64,000 nt of DNA from Sphingobacteriales bacterium (GCA_026390835.1 JAPLFD010000006.1:62001-126000), one strand, 5' to 3'; counted from the stretch's first letter, positions 45,478 through 57,488 are shown. Made by a program: numbers and translations. Notes: generated by a model not told the origin, from the letters alone.

Positions 45478-45993
45478 CTATTTCGCTTTAGACGAAGTAC
45501 GTTTGGTAGTAGCTACCGCCTTGCTTGGCTTTTTAGCCTCTACCGGTTTGGCTTCTGCTTTTTTGGCTACTTCTTTAACCGCCGGAGCCTCTGGGTCTAG
45601 TGGCTCGGGTGCTTTTTCGTTAAAAATGGGTAGGCCTTTGATGATGCTAAACCAATTGATAATTTTCTTGATATCCGAACTGTACACCCGTTCGTCGTCG
45701 TGTTTGGGAGCGGCTTCTTTAAAAAAAGTTTTCAAGGCTTGTCCATCTGCTTTCGCATCCGGAATGGCCGTGATTTTTTTCATACGCTCAAAAATGTCAA
45801 TCAATTTCAAATCATCGTCTTCACCAAAAATGGTGATATCTTCTAAAGACGCTAATTTGGCATTAGCCATATTTACAATGGCTTTGGTTTTTAATCCGTC
45901 TAGGCTTTCTAAAATAAAACCTGTTTTGTTCTGACCAATTAGCTTAAACAAGCCCGGTTTACCAGATACGGCAACTATTCCTCTTAAGTTCAT
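45478..45993 (-). CDS. DUF5606 protein
   Basis: 171 residues. N-terminal about 140 residues carry M-N-L-R-G-I-V-A-V-S-G-K-P-G-L-(F/Y)-K, the DUF5606 start. The last about 35 residues are Lys/Ala/Pro-rich and probably disordered. Bacteroidetes family of unknown function. Seven bases after a cyclophilin gene; one operon. Confidence 0.82.
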   Translation of the reverse strand: MNLRGIVAVSGKPGLFKLIGQNKTGFILESLDGLKTKAIVNMANAKLASLEDITIFGEDDDLKLIDIFERMKKITAIPDAKADGQALKTFFKEAAPKHDDERVYSSDIKKIINWFSIIKGLPIFNEKAPEPLDPEAPAVKEVAKKAEAKPVEAKKPSKAVATTKRTSSKAK

Positions 45994-46000
45994 ACGCTCT

Positions 46001-46441
46001 TTATTCTGCTATAATCTCTATTCCTAATATTTTATCTCCTTCGCGGATATCATCAACTACATCTACCCCTTCTACCACTTTACCAAAGCAAGTATGGTTG
46101 CGGTCTAGGTGTGCGGTGTTATCGCGGCTATGGCAAATGAAAAACTGCGAACCACCGGTATTTCTACCTGCATGGGCCATAGACAATACGCCTCTATCGT
46201 GGTACTGGTTTTCGCCATCCAACTCACAGTCAATTTTGTAGCCTGGGCCACCGGCACCTGTACCCGTTGGATCGCCACCCTGAACCACGAAATTCGGAAT
46301 GACACGGTGAAAAGTTACGTTGTTATAAAATCCTGATTCGGCCAATTTTAAAAAATTAGCTACAGTGTTTGGGGCGTCTTGATCGTAGAACGCTACGGTC
46401 ATATCGCCTTTTTCGGTTTTAATGATTGCTTTACTCATCAT
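46001..46441 (-). CDS. Peptidyl-prolyl cis-trans isomerase, cyclophilin type
   Basis: 146 residues starting at either of two adjacent ATGs. F-H-R-V-I-P-N-F-V-V-Q-G-G-D-P, G-S-Q-F-F-I-C and H-L-D-R-N-H-T-C-F-G are the cyclophilin core including the catalytic Arg. No signal peptide, so probably cytoplasmic. Co-transcribed with DUF5606. Confidence 0.93.
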   Translation of the reverse strand: MMSKAIIKTEKGDMTVAFYDQDAPNTVANFLKLAESGFYNNVTFHRVIPNFVVQGGDPTGTGAGGPGYKIDCELDGENQYHDRGVLSMAHAGRNTGGSQFFICHSRDNTAHLDRNHTCFGKVVEGVDVVDDIREGDKILGIEIIAE

Positions 46442-46476
46442 ATTTAGGTCGCTAAGATACTATTTTGATTGATATG

Positions 46477-48480
46477 CTAGTTGTAGAATTTCCAACTCAA
46501 GCCAAACTTCATCATTCTATCTTGCATAGGGTAATTTTGTACGGTATAATAGCCGTCGGCCGACCAGCCTTGGCTCATGTGATCCATTTTTAAGAATAAA
46601 TTGGCTCTACGCAAATTGGCTCTAATAAATACATCTACCACCGGATAGGTTTTATATTGAATAGGGGTATTCAATTGATAAAACTGACTCACATTGGGTG
46701 CATAGCCCGGATTATTGAAGGCGGTATGGTACTTCACATCAAAGCCAATGTTTGCATGCAATACTTTAAAAATGCGGCAATCGTAATAAAAACTAGTATT
46801 CGAATACCAAGTTGGTGTTTGCAAAATGGCTTCGGATGTTGTTTTTTGATAGACTACCAATTGCTCTAAATTAAATTTACCCAGCGTAATTTGTTTGCCA
46901 ACCGATAATTTAAGTAATGGAATAGCCACAGCACTTTGCACGGGTTCAATGAGTCGTGCAGTAATAGCCGTTTCTCGGTAATATAAATAATCGGCTAGGC
47001 TATAAAAAGCAGCTTGTGCTACAAAACGTAAAGGCGTATTTTCATACCTAAAAGCCAAATTGGTGGTACCCGTACGCTTAAAATTATTAGACCATTGGTG
47101 GTATTGATAGTTCACTTGGTTATATAACTGCTCCGGAGATTTGTTTTGCAAATAAGCAGATGCCGTAATTTTACCGACTTTTTTACTCAATAAAATGGCC
47201 AATTGGGCATCGTATAAATAATCGCCGGCTTGGCTACCTTGTACAATTTGGTTAAGCTGTCCGCTGAGTAGTAAACGCTCGTTAAAACGATAGCCCAAGC
47301 CACCTTTTAGGGTTACATTCTGATTTTTTTGCTCCGCTCCCATTTGGGTATAGGTATACGAATCGTGTTGCGCCGCAAGCGTTAAACGCAACTCGTTGCG
47401 CAAAAAACTTACCGAACGGCCTCTTAAGTAGAAACTATAGCTGAATTCTTGACTCAAGTGTTTCAACTCGGTTGTATCGTTAGTGGTGGTAATTGTTTCG
47501 GGCTGTATGTGTGGAAATACATTCAGCACATCGGCTTCGTTTCTGAAAAACTTGACCCTGTTTTTGCTATAACTAAAAGAATAGGCAAAACGCTGTGTAG
47601 GCAAGCCACCAGCTTTTAAACTATCTTTTTTACCTAAATCGTAAATTTGTTTTACAAACAAGGTGTTCTCTCTCCAAATTTGTTGCGGCCTATTTGCACC
47701 TTCGGCGCTTAAACGTACAAATTCGGCATCTCTAGAAAAAGCCGCAGGGGTATCAAAAATGTCTTCACGTTCCGGCGAACCGTTTTCACCAGCGGTAATG
47801 TTGTTAAATAAGGCATGAGCAAGCACTTGGTAATGGTGCTTAGGGCCTCTGTACCACGTAAAAATGGCTGCATTTAAATGGCTTACATCCTGATTTTTAT
47901 ACAATCCGGTTCCGCCAATTCGATTATAATTGAAGCCGACATTCCAATTAGGTTTAATATTTTGGGTGTGGGTTACCCGAAAGGTTTGCTCTACATCTGT
48001 TCCGCTCACATAATACAATTCTGTATATGGTGCTCGGGCAATGTAATAACGTACAGAATCGCTTCGCAACATAAACCGATCTAGTGAATGAAATCCGATT
48101 TGAAAACCTATAGTTTTAGTAGGTTCAAAAAGTAAATCTCTAGCAGCCAAACCTGCTCCTCCTAAATGAATGGCCGGTTTATCGGATTTATCGGTGGGAC
48201 TATAATGCTGAAAATTGACCAAACTGGTGTCTAATTGTTCGGTACGCAAGCTATCGTTAAGCATACGCAAATTGGTGAAACGAATATATTTAGCAGTAAA
48301 CACCACACTGTCTTTTCTAGATTCTTCTCGTTTACGTAACGAATCTAAACTGACACTTGCTCCCGATTTTTGTGGAGCACCGCCCGTGCTTTTACCGATG
48401 GCATTTTTTAATGTTTGTGCACGCAAGCCGAGCATGGAAAAAGTACATAGAAAGATAAAAATAATCCGTATTTTGATCAT
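46477..48480 (-). CDS. Putative porin (Porin_10 family)
   Basis: 667 residues. Signal peptide ending in L-R-A-Q, a Lys/Ser-rich linker, then F-T-N-L-R-M-L-N-D-S-L and L-G-x-A-G-L-A-A-R-D-L, typical of the large Bacteroidetes putative porins; the rest is a series of amphipathic strands to a terminal aromatic/Asn. Its ATG overlaps the stop of the purine phosphorylase gene (ATGA), giving a three-gene overlapping operon with lpxK. Confidence 0.83.
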   Translation of the reverse strand: MIKIRIIFIFLCTFSMLGLRAQTLKNAIGKSTGGAPQKSGASVSLDSLRKREESRKDSVVFTAKYIRFTNLRMLNDSLRTEQLDTSLVNFQHYSPTDKSDKPAIHLGGAGLAARDLLFEPTKTIGFQIGFHSLDRFMLRSDSVRYYIARAPYTELYYVSGTDVEQTFRVTHTQNIKPNWNVGFNYNRIGGTGLYKNQDVSHLNAAIFTWYRGPKHHYQVLAHALFNNITAGENGSPEREDIFDTPAAFSRDAEFVRLSAEGANRPQQIWRENTLFVKQIYDLGKKDSLKAGGLPTQRFAYSFSYSKNRVKFFRNEADVLNVFPHIQPETITTTNDTTELKHLSQEFSYSFYLRGRSVSFLRNELRLTLAAQHDSYTYTQMGAEQKNQNVTLKGGLGYRFNERLLLSGQLNQIVQGSQAGDYLYDAQLAILLSKKVGKITASAYLQNKSPEQLYNQVNYQYHQWSNNFKRTGTTNLAFRYENTPLRFVAQAAFYSLADYLYYRETAITARLIEPVQSAVAIPLLKLSVGKQITLGKFNLEQLVVYQKTTSEAILQTPTWYSNTSFYYDCRIFKVLHANIGFDVKYHTAFNNPGYAPNVSQFYQLNTPIQYKTYPVVDVFIRANLRRANLFLKMDHMSQGWSADGYYTVQNYPMQDRMMKFGLSWKFYN

Positions 48481-49292
48481 AACCGGGCTAACATTTCTTT
48501 AAATATTACCGTTAAATTGGGTTCTGCCTTGGCGGCAGACTCCATGATTTCTGCTAAAGATACCGGCTGTAAATTTTCCGGAAAACCCTCATCGGTTAAT
48601 ACCGAAATAGCAAATACCGGCAAGCCCATATGGTTGGCCACAATAACTTCGGGTACGGTACTCATCCCAACAGCATCGCCACCAATTAAACGCAAGTACT
48701 TATACTCTGCTTTCGTTTCTAAATTGGGTCCGGCTACCGAAACGTACACGCCTTCGTGGCAAGTAATTCCTTTTTGCTGGGCAATTTCTAAGGCCATGGC
48801 TCTCAATTTCGGATGATACGGTTCGCTCATATCCGGAAATCTCGGACCAAAATGATCTTCATTACGGCCTCTTAGCGGGTTATCGGGTTGTTTATTAATA
48901 TGGTCGGCTATAACCATTAAACTACCCTTTTTAAAATCGGAGTTTAAAGAACCGCTAGCATTTGAAACAAATAAATACGCTATACCCAATAATTTCATTA
49001 CCCGAATGGGAAAGGTAATCCGTTTCATATCGTAGCCTTCGTAATAGTGTAAGCGGCCTTGCATGGCTACCACTTTTTTACCGGCTAGCGTTCCAAATAT
49101 GAGTTTACCAGAATGAAATTCCAAAGTAGAGATAGGGAAATCAGGGATGTTGGCATAAGGAAATTGAAAAGCAATCTCAATATCATTTACCAAGGCACCT
49201 AAACCCGTTCCTAGCACAATGCCAATCTCTGGCTTAAAATCGCCTATTTTTTTCTGTAAAAAGGCTGCGGTACTCTCACTATTATCTGACAT
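48477..49292 (-). CDS. Purine-nucleoside phosphorylase (class I)
   Basis: 271 residues. G-T-G-L-G near the start binds phosphate, G-R-x-H-x-Y-E-G-Y, the L-x-V-S-N-A-S-G-S/L block, and G-x-D-A-V-G-M-S-T-V-P-E-V with E-V-I-V-A. Splits purine nucleosides by phosphorolysis. Starts within the end of lpxK (11 base overlap). Confidence 0.92.
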   Translation of the reverse strand: MSDNSESTAAFLQKKIGDFKPEIGIVLGTGLGALVNDIEIAFQFPYANIPDFPISTLEFHSGKLIFGTLAGKKVVAMQGRLHYYEGYDMKRITFPIRVMKLLGIAYLFVSNASGSLNSDFKKGSLMVIADHINKQPDNPLRGRNEDHFGPRFPDMSEPYHPKLRAMALEIAQQKGITCHEGVYVSVAGPNLETKAEYKYLRLIGGDAVGMSTVPEVIVANHMGLPVFAISVLTDEGFPENLQPVSLAEIMESAAKAEPNLTVIFKEMLARL

Positions 49293-50331
49293 GGGTGTGT
49301 ATTAAATGGTCAAATTCAATTTTATCTTTTTCGGCAAAAGCTGTTTTTACCGGTAATACATATAAAGCGGTATTAGCTAAAGAAGATGCAAAAATACGGC
49401 TTTTTAACCTTTGTGCATCTTTTTCGGTAGTAATAATGAGCTTATCGGCAGCTTCACAGTCCTGATATTCTTGAGTAATTTTTTCTATATCGGCTACACT
49501 AAAATTATAATGATCAGGATATTGATGATGTATAATCTTCGATGTGTAACGTTTTAATTCGGCTACCAAAGGGCTTGAATTGGCAATACCAGTAAGCAAA
49601 AATATCTGCGTATATTCATTAATACTAGTTAAAGCTCGTGCACTTCCATCTACAACATTTAGTAAATTGTCATAGCTTAAATACGAGAAAAATAAGGCTT
49701 GATGTGCTTGGGGTTTTATGCCTTTAACCAGCTCAGCTTTTTCTGCAGATGTTAAGTTTTGAGGCGCCTTGGTCACAACGAGTATATCAGCCCGTTTAGT
49801 TGCCGACTGGGGCTCTCTTAAATTACCCGTAGGCAATAAAAAATCTACTTTTTGCAGAGAGCTATATTCTAAAAGCAAAATACTCAAACTGGCTTGGAGC
49901 CAGCGGTGTTGATAGGCATCGTCCAATATAACCACGTCATGGTCTGCTACCAATTGGTGCATTCCCGCTACCCGATCTTCACAAACGGCTACCGTTAATG
50001 CCGGAAAATGTTGTTTAAACTGCATAGGCTCATCGCCCACTTCAACAGCTGTACTATCTGCATCTACTAATTTAAAACCTGTTGTTTTTCTACCATAGCC
50101 TCTACTCAATACAGCCACTCTTAATTCGTTTTTCAAAAGTTTAAGCAGGTATGCTGTCATGGGGCTTTTACCCGATCCTCCCACAGTAATATTTCCAATA
50201 ACAAGTACAGGGATAGTGAATTTAGTAGATTTAAACAGACCCCAATCAAACAAGAGATTACGCAAAAATACACCCAGGCCATATAGGATGGAAATAGGAA
50301 AAAGCAGAAAACGGATAAGCCTAATTAGCAT
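49282..50331 (-). CDS. lpxK: Tetraacyldisaccharide 4'-kinase
   Basis: 349 residues. N-terminal hydrophobic segment, then P-loop N-I-T-V-G-G-S-G-K-S-P, L-S-R-G-Y-G-R-K and D-D-A-Y-Q-H. It phosphorylates the lipid A disaccharide in the inner membrane, so the organism makes lipid A. First gene of lpxK-purine phosphorylase-porin. Confidence 0.93.
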   Translation of the reverse strand: MLIRLIRFLLFPISILYGLGVFLRNLLFDWGLFKSTKFTIPVLVIGNITVGGSGKSPMTAYLLKLLKNELRVAVLSRGYGRKTTGFKLVDADSTAVEVGDEPMQFKQHFPALTVAVCEDRVAGMHQLVADHDVVILDDAYQHRWLQASLSILLLEYSSLQKVDFLLPTGNLREPQSATKRADILVVTKAPQNLTSAEKAELVKGIKPQAHQALFFSYLSYDNLLNVVDGSARALTSINEYTQIFLLTGIANSSPLVAELKRYTSKIIHHQYPDHYNFSVADIEKITQEYQDCEAADKLIITTEKDAQRLKSRIFASSLANTALYVLPVKTAFAEKDKIEFDHLIHTHVR

Positions 50332-50410
50332 AAAGAGCTAAATTACAATTTACAAAACAAAAACCCTGCGAATGTGTTAGATATCGACCCGAATTTAGCT
50401 TACAAAATCT

Positions 50411-50418
50411 TATCTTTG
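50411..50418 (+). promoter_or_regulatory. -7 box of pruA
   Basis: TATCTTTG, exact consensus, 20 bases before the ATG at 50439. Confidence 0.6.
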
Positions 50419-50438
50419 AATGATTCAATCAGAACACT

Positions 50439-52073
50439 ATGCTAAAAGGATTTTTTAATGTTCCAACCCCTGTAAACGAAACGATATTATCGTACGCTCC
50501 AGGGAGTGCTGAACGTGCCGAACTAAAAAAAGCATTGGCCGATGCCCGTGCTACCACCGTAGATGTACCCATGTTTATTGGTGGAAAAGAAGTACGAACG
50601 GATAAAAAAGTGACTATGCGTCCACCGCATGACCATCAACATGTTTTAGGCCAGTACAGCCAAGGTGATAAAAGCCATGTTGAAGCAGCTATTAAAGCAG
50701 CTTTAGCGGCTAAAGACAATTGGGAGCGCCTAGCTTGGGAGCAAAGAGCTGCAATTTTCTTAAAAGCAGCCGATTTAATTGCTGGCCCGTACCGGGCAAA
50801 ATTGAATGCAGCTACCATGTTGGCACAATCTAAAAATGCTTTTCAGGCAGAAATTGATGCTTCTTGCGAATTGATCGACTTTTTACGTTTCAACGTAAAA
50901 TACATGGCAGAAATTTACCAACAACAACCTCCAGTATCGGCAAGAGGTACCTGGAATAGATTAGAACAACGTCCGTTAGAGGGTTTTGTTTTTGCCTTAA
51001 CGCCATTTAACTTTACCGCCATTGCAGCCAATTTACCGGCATCAGCCGCTATGATGGGCAATGTGGTGGTGTGGAAACCGGCCAATACCCAAATTTATTC
51101 GGCCAACGTATTAATGGAAATTTTCCGCGAAGCAGGCTTACCCGATGGTGTTATCAATTTGGTATTTGTTTCGGGTCCTGATGCAGGCGATGTTATTTTT
51201 AAACACCCCGATTTTGCAGGCATCCACTTTACCGGATCCACTTCGGTATTTCAAGATATCTGGAAAACTATCGGAAACAATATTCATCAATATAAAACCT
51301 ACCCACGTATTGTAGGCGAAACTGGTGGTAAAGATTTTATTTTAGTACATGGCTCTGCCGATGTAGAAGCAGCCAATACGGCTCTTGTTCGTGGCGCTTT
51401 TGAATATCAAGGTCAAAAATGTTCGGCTGCATCGAGAGCATACATAGCCAAATCTGTTTGGCCTGAATTAAAAAAACTACTCGTTCGCGATTTGGCTACC
51501 CTAAAAGTAGGTCCAACTGAAGATTTTAGCAATTTCGTAAATGCCGTAATCGATGAAAAATCGTTCGATAAATTGGCTACCTACATTGATGCTGCCAAAA
51601 AAGACAACAATGTAGAAATTATTTCCGGCGGCAACTACGATAAATCTAAAGGTTACTTTATTGAACCAACCATTATTGTGGCTAAAGATCCGAAATATGT
51701 AACCATGTGCGAAGAACTCTTCGGGCCGGTACTTACTCTTTTTGTATACGAGGATAGCGATTTCGAAAAAACATTAACCTTAATTGATACTACCTCAAGT
51801 TATGCCCTAACTGGAGCGATATTGGCACAAGACCGTTATGTACTGGAACAAGCCACCATTGCTTTACGCAATGCAGCAGGTAACTTCTACCTTAACGATA
51901 AATGTACTGGAGCGGTGGTAGGCCAACAACCTTTTGGAGGTGCTAGAGGCTCGGGAACTAACGATAAGGCAGGCTCGATGATTAACTTGTTGCGTTGGGT
52001 ATCTCCACGAACCATCAAAGAAACCTTCGATCCACCGAAAGATTACCGCTATCCGTTTTTAGCGGAAGAATAA
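50439..52073 (+). CDS. pruA: L-glutamate gamma-semialdehyde dehydrogenase
   Basis: 544 residues. Aldehyde dehydrogenase fold: F-N-F-T-A near 180, G-S-T-S-V, E-T-G-G-K-D and catalytic Cys in Y-Q-G-Q-K-C-S-A-A-S-R. The N-terminal extension and the end (K-E-T-F-D-P-P) match the 1-pyrroline-5-carboxylate dehydrogenase type found in Bacteroidetes and eukaryotes. Oxidises the proline-derived semialdehyde to glutamate. The PutA-type proline dehydrogenase domain is not fused. Confidence 0.93.
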   Translation: MLKGFFNVPTPVNETILSYAPGSAERAELKKALADARATTVDVPMFIGGKEVRTDKKVTMRPPHDHQHVLGQYSQGDKSHVEAAIKAALAAKDNWERLAWEQRAAIFLKAADLIAGPYRAKLNAATMLAQSKNAFQAEIDASCELIDFLRFNVKYMAEIYQQQPPVSARGTWNRLEQRPLEGFVFALTPFNFTAIAANLPASAAMMGNVVVWKPANTQIYSANVLMEIFREAGLPDGVINLVFVSGPDAGDVIFKHPDFAGIHFTGSTSVFQDIWKTIGNNIHQYKTYPRIVGETGGKDFILVHGSADVEAANTALVRGAFEYQGQKCSAASRAYIAKSVWPELKKLLVRDLATLKVGPTEDFSNFVNAVIDEKSFDKLATYIDAAKKDNNVEIISGGNYDKSKGYFIEPTIIVAKDPKYVTMCEELFGPVLTLFVYEDSDFEKTLTLIDTTSSYALTGAILAQDRYVLEQATIALRNAAGNFYLNDKCTGAVVGQQPFGGARGSGTNDKAGSMINLLRWVSPRTIKETFDPPKDYRYPFLAEE

Positions 52074-52077
52074 TCAA

Positions 52078-52115
52078 CAAAAAAGCCCTCTCGAATTTCC
52101 GGGAGGGCTTTTTTT
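52078..52115. terminator. Bidirectional terminator after pruA
   Basis: Stem AAAAGCCCTC ... GAGGGCTTTT with T-run; between convergent genes. Confidence 0.88.
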
Positions 52116-52133
52116 ATATGCTATAGATTGAAT

Positions 52134-52787
52134 TTATTCATCTAATTTATTTAATGAAAATACCTTACCTAAATTATCGGCATTACTCACCGACACGTTT
52201 AAATCTTTTACATAACCACTATCTAATTGAATTACCCAGCCATGCACTTCTAAATCGGTACGTTTTTTCCAAGCATTTTGCACAATGGTAGTTTTGCATA
52301 AATTGTATACTTGTTCTACCACATTGAGTTCTACCAAGCGGTTAATTTTATCCGCTTCATTTTCAATTGTATCTAACTCAGTACTGTGCATGCGGTACAC
52401 ATCTTTTATATGACGCAACCAATTATCAATTAAGCCAAATTGTTGACTACTTAATGCAGCGGCAATACCCCCACAATTATAGTGTCCGGCTACAATTACG
52501 TGTTTTACTTTCAACACATTTACCGCATAATCGAGCACACTCAACATATTCATATCCGAGTGCACACACATATTGGCAATGTTGCGGTGTACAAAAACCT
52601 CTCCAGGCTTAGAATTCGTAACTTCGTTTGCCGGCACCCGACTATCGGAACAACCAATCCACAATACATCGGGATTTTGACCCTTTGCTAGATTTGTGAA
52701 AAAATCAGGGTCAATAGCCAATTGTTTAGCTACCCAATCTCTATTTCCTTGCAAAAGCTCCTCGTAGGTATGTTGTGGTTTTTTCAT
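52134..52787 (-). CDS. Beta-class carbonic anhydrase
   Basis: 217 residues from ATG 52787; a longer frame to 52814 has no family support. Zinc ligands Cys46 (C-S-D-S-R), His102 and Cys105 (H-Y-N-C-G-G), with Asp48-Arg50 as the active-site dyad. Interconverts CO2 and bicarbonate. No signal peptide. Confidence 0.93.
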   Translation of the reverse strand: MKKPQHTYEELLQGNRDWVAKQLAIDPDFFTNLAKGQNPDVLWIGCSDSRVPANEVTNSKPGEVFVHRNIANMCVHSDMNMLSVLDYAVNVLKVKHVIVAGHYNCGGIAAALSSQQFGLIDNWLRHIKDVYRMHSTELDTIENEADKINRLVELNVVEQVYNLCKTTIVQNAWKKRTDLEVHGWVIQLDSGYVKDLNVSVSNADNLGKVFSLNKLDE

Positions 52788-52929
52788 CGTTATTCTATAA
52801 CAAGACTCCAGCAAATTTCTCGATTATTTATGGGATTTGGACATTAATTTATTAAAAAGATAAGATGCATTCTATGTTCAATACATCCCATACATTTTGT
52901 ATTTTTAACCACTTAAACACAATACAGCT

Positions 52930-54471
52930 TTGAACAATAAGATAAAACACTTACACCAAAAACGAGAAAAAGCCAAATTAGGTGGTGGAGAAGCCCGTTT
53001 AGAAAGTCAACATAAAAAAGGCAAACTTACTGCCCGCGAACGCTTACATTTCTTATTAGACGAAGGCTCTTTTGAAGAAATTGGCATGTTTGTAAGCCAC
53101 CGTTCCACCGATTTTGGAATGGAAAAAGAAAAATACGATGGCGATGGCGTGGCAACCGGCTATGGCACTATCAATGGGCGCTTGGTATACGTGTATTCCC
53201 AAGATTTTACCGTGTTTGGTGGCTCATTATCGGAAACTCAGTCAGAAAAAATTTGCAAAATTATGGAGATGGCCATGACTAATGGTGCACCCATAATTGG
53301 TTTAAACGATTCGGGCGGAGCACGTATTCAAGAAGGTGTAGTTTCATTAGGTGGCTATGCCGACATATTTTACCGCAATACCCAAGCTTCGGGCGTAGTG
53401 CCACAACTATCTGCCATTATGGGCCCTTGTGCCGGCGGTGCAGTATATTCTCCAGCCATAACCGATTTTATTTTGATGGTAGAAAATACTTCGTACATGT
53501 TTGTAACCGGACCGAATGTGGTAAAAACGGTTACACACGAAGAGGTTACCGCCGAAGAATTGGGCGGAGCAGCTACGCATGCCAGCAAATCGGGTGTTAC
53601 CCATTTTGCTTGTGCAAATGAACTCGATGCTATTAATCACGTAAAAAAATTGCTGAGCTATATGCCGCAAAATTGCGAAGAACAGGCACCTACAATTCCT
53701 TACGAAGCAGGTAATGAAAACCGTCCGAAACTAGATGAATTGATGCCCGAAAATGCTTCTCAGCCTTATGATGTTCGTGATGTTATTAGCGAATTGGCTG
53801 ACGAAGGCTCTTTCCTAGAAATACATAAAGAATACGCCGAAAATATTGTAGTAGGCTTTGCCCGATTGGCCGGCAAAAGCATTGGCATTGTAGCCAATCA
53901 GCCTGCATTTTTAGCTGGTGTATTAGATAACCATGCTTCGGTAAAAAGTGCTCGTTTTGTACGCTTTTGCGATAGTTTTAACATTCCGTTATTGGTTTTA
54001 GAAGATGTTCCGGGCTTTTTACCGGGCACCGACCAAGAGTGGAACGGCATCATTACCAATGGCGCCAAATTATTGTATGCCTTTTGCGAAGCCACCGTGC
54101 CTAAAATTACCGTAATTACCCGCAAAGCCTACGGAGGCGCCTACTGCGTAATGAATTCTAAACACATTGGTGCCGATATGAATTACGCTTGGCCTAGTGC
54201 CGAAATTGCCGTTATGGGTGCCAAAGGTGCTGCAGAAATCATCTTTAAAAAAGAAATTAATGCTGCTGCCGACCCTTCCGAGAAATGGTTGGAAAAAGAA
54301 AAAGAATATTCCGATTTATTTGCAAACCCCTACCGAGCTGCCGAACGTGGTTTTGTTGACGAAGTAATTGCGCCATCAGAAACACGCAGCAAATTGATTA
54401 AGGCATTTGCCATGCTCGAAAATAAAGTGGTAAACAATCCACGTAAAAAACACGGCAATATTCCTTTATAA
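52930..54471 (+). CDS. Acyl-CoA carboxylase, carboxyltransferase (beta) subunit, TTG start
   Basis: 513 residues. The frame opens with TTG at 52930; family members start with M-x-x-K-I-x-x-L-x-x-K-R and then G-G-G-x-x-R, which begins exactly here, and no ATG suits. Typical motifs: [10 protein letters not shown]-x-S-L-S-E, [12 protein letters not shown] and G-G-A-Y-C-V-M. Propionyl-/methylmalonyl-CoA carboxylase-type; the biotin subunit is not nearby. A GNAT gene follows four bases later. Confidence 0.9.
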   Translation: MNNKIKHLHQKREKAKLGGGEARLESQHKKGKLTARERLHFLLDEGSFEEIGMFVSHRSTDFGMEKEKYDGDGVATGYGTINGRLVYVYSQDFTVFGGSLSETQSEKICKIMEMAMTNGAPIIGLNDSGGARIQEGVVSLGGYADIFYRNTQASGVVPQLSAIMGPCAGGAVYSPAITDFILMVENTSYMFVTGPNVVKTVTHEEVTAEELGGAATHASKSGVTHFACANELDAINHVKKLLSYMPQNCEEQAPTIPYEAGNENRPKLDELMPENASQPYDVRDVISELADEGSFLEIHKEYAENIVVGFARLAGKSIGIVANQPAFLAGVLDNHASVKSARFVRFCDSFNIPLLVLEDVPGFLPGTDQEWNGIITNGAKLLYAFCEATVPKITVITRKAYGGAYCVMNSKHIGADMNYAWPSAEIAVMGAKGAAEIIFKKEINAAADPSEKWLEKEKEYSDLFANPYRAAERGFVDEVIAPSETRSKLIKAFAMLENKVVNNPRKKHGNIPL

Positions 54472-54475
54472 ACCA

Positions 54476-54883
54476 TTGGCAAGCATAGAACAAATAACAC
54501 CTGAGCTTACTTGGCCCTTACGCCAAGCGGTCATGTACCCCAATTGGAGCATAGAAGAGGTAAAATTAGCCAACGATTTCGAGGGCATTCACTTCGGTTT
54601 ATTCGATAACAATGTTTTAATTAGTGTAGTATCTACCTTTATTACTGAGGAGAGTATGCAATTTCGGAAATTTGCTACGCTAGAATCCGAGCAAGGGAAA
54701 GGCTATGGCAGCTTACTATTGACCCATATCATTCAATTTGCAAAAGATGAACACTGCAAACGCATGTGGTGCAATGCCCGTTGCAATGCATCGGCATTTT
54801 ATGCTAAATTTGGCTTTACAGAAACAGAACAAAAATTCCATCAAGACGGACACAATTTCGTGATTATGGAAATTTATTTATAA
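54476..54883 (+). CDS. GNAT-family N-acetyltransferase, TTG start
   Basis: 135 residues from TTG at 54476, four bases after the carboxylase stop. L-R-Q-A-V-M-Y-P near the start, E-Q-G-K-G-Y-G-S-L-L-L as the acetyl-CoA loop, then C-N-A-R and F-Y-x-K-F-G-F. Acetyl acceptor unknown. Co-transcribed with the carboxylase and the M42 peptidase that starts five bases later. Confidence 0.85.
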   Translation: MASIEQITPELTWPLRQAVMYPNWSIEEVKLANDFEGIHFGLFDNNVLISVVSTFITEESMQFRKFATLESEQGKGYGSLLLTHIIQFAKDEHCKRMWCNARCNASAFYAKFGFTETEQKFHQDGHNFVIMEIYL

Positions 54884-54887
54884 CAAC

Positions 54888-55991
54888 ATGGCAAAAAAAG
54901 AAGTAAAACACCAACCCGTAGTAACCAAAAAATCTGTAGAATTTTTTGAAAAATACATCAACAATGCCTCTCCTACCGGCTACGAATGGGAAGGCCAGAA
55001 AGTATGGTTAGATTTTTTAAAACCATATATCGATGAACATTTTGTAGATAATTACGGTACCGCCGTAGGCGTTATCAATCCGAAAGCCGAATATAAAGTG
55101 GTTATTGAAGCACACGCCGATGAAATTTCTTGGTATGTAAACTACATTACCAAAGACGGTTTAATTTATGTGATTCGCAATGGCGGTTCCGATCATCAAA
55201 TTGCACCTTCTAAACGTGTAAATATCCACACCGATAAAGGTATTGTAAAGGCCGTATTCGGCTGGCCGGCCATTCATACCCGTAGTGGCGAAAAAGAAGA
55301 AGCACCCACGCTAAAAAACATCTTTTTAGATTGTGGTTGCACCAGCCAAGAAGAAGTAGAAAAATTAGGCGTACACGTAGGCTGTGTAATTACCTACGAA
55401 GATGAATTTATGATTTTAAACGACCGTTATTACGTAGGTCGTGCGCTAGATAACCGTGCCGGCGGCTTTATGATTGCCGAAGTAGCCCGTTTACTAAAAG
55501 AAAACAAGGTGAAATTGCCTTTTGGCTTATACATTGTAAACTCGGTACAAGAAGAAATTGGCCTGCGTGGTGCCGAAATGATTGCCCACCGCATTAAACC
55601 TAACGTGGCCATTGTAACCGATGTTACCCACGATACGCAAACGCCTATGATTAGCAAAATTACTCAAGGCGATTTGGCTTGTGGAAAAGGACCCGTGGTT
55701 TCTTATGCTCCGGCAGTACAAAGCAATTTGAATAAATTACTGATTAAAGCGGCAGAAGAAAATAAAATCCCCTTCCAGCGTCAAGCTTCTTCACGTTCTA
55801 CCGGAACAGATACCGATGCCTTTGCCTATTCCAATGATGGGGTAGTTTCGGCATTAATCTCCTTGCCTTTGCGCTACATGCATACCACGGTAGAAATGGT
55901 ACATAAAGAAGATGTAGACAATGTGATTCGCTTAATTTACGAAGCCTTGCTCGACATTAAAGCCGGACAAGATTTTAGATCGCTTAAATAA
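54888..55991 (+). CDS. M42-family metal-dependent aminopeptidase
   Basis: 367 residues. E-A-H-A-D-E-I, G-R-A-L-D-N-R-A-G-G and V-Q-E-E-I-G-L-R-G-A are the metal and base positions of the M42/YsdC/CelM group, with a later T-D-V-T-H. These enzymes form large cytosolic particles that trim peptides. Third gene of the operon; followed by a strong terminator. Confidence 0.9.
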   Translation: MAKKEVKHQPVVTKKSVEFFEKYINNASPTGYEWEGQKVWLDFLKPYIDEHFVDNYGTAVGVINPKAEYKVVIEAHADEISWYVNYITKDGLIYVIRNGGSDHQIAPSKRVNIHTDKGIVKAVFGWPAIHTRSGEKEEAPTLKNIFLDCGCTSQEEVEKLGVHVGCVITYEDEFMILNDRYYVGRALDNRAGGFMIAEVARLLKENKVKLPFGLYIVNSVQEEIGLRGAEMIAHRIKPNVAIVTDVTHDTQTPMISKITQGDLACGKGPVVSYAPAVQSNLNKLLIKAAEENKIPFQRQASSRSTGTDTDAFAYSNDGVVSALISLPLRYMHTTVEMVHKEDVDNVIRLIYEALLDIKAGQDFRSLK

Positions 55992-55993
55992 AA

Positions 55994-56025
55994 AAAGCCC
56001 CGAACGAATGTTCGGGGCTTTTTTC
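55994..56025. terminator. Bidirectional terminator after the M42 peptidase gene
   Basis: Stem AGCCCCGAAC / GTTCGGGGCT with T-run; convergent genes. Confidence 0.9.
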
Positions 56026-57408
<1,383 letters not shown>

Positions 57409-57488
57409 AAGACAGCAGTACCATTCTTCGGGATACATTCTTAATTTTGTATCAAGTATAAAAATTTGAACTCAATAATCCTATATAA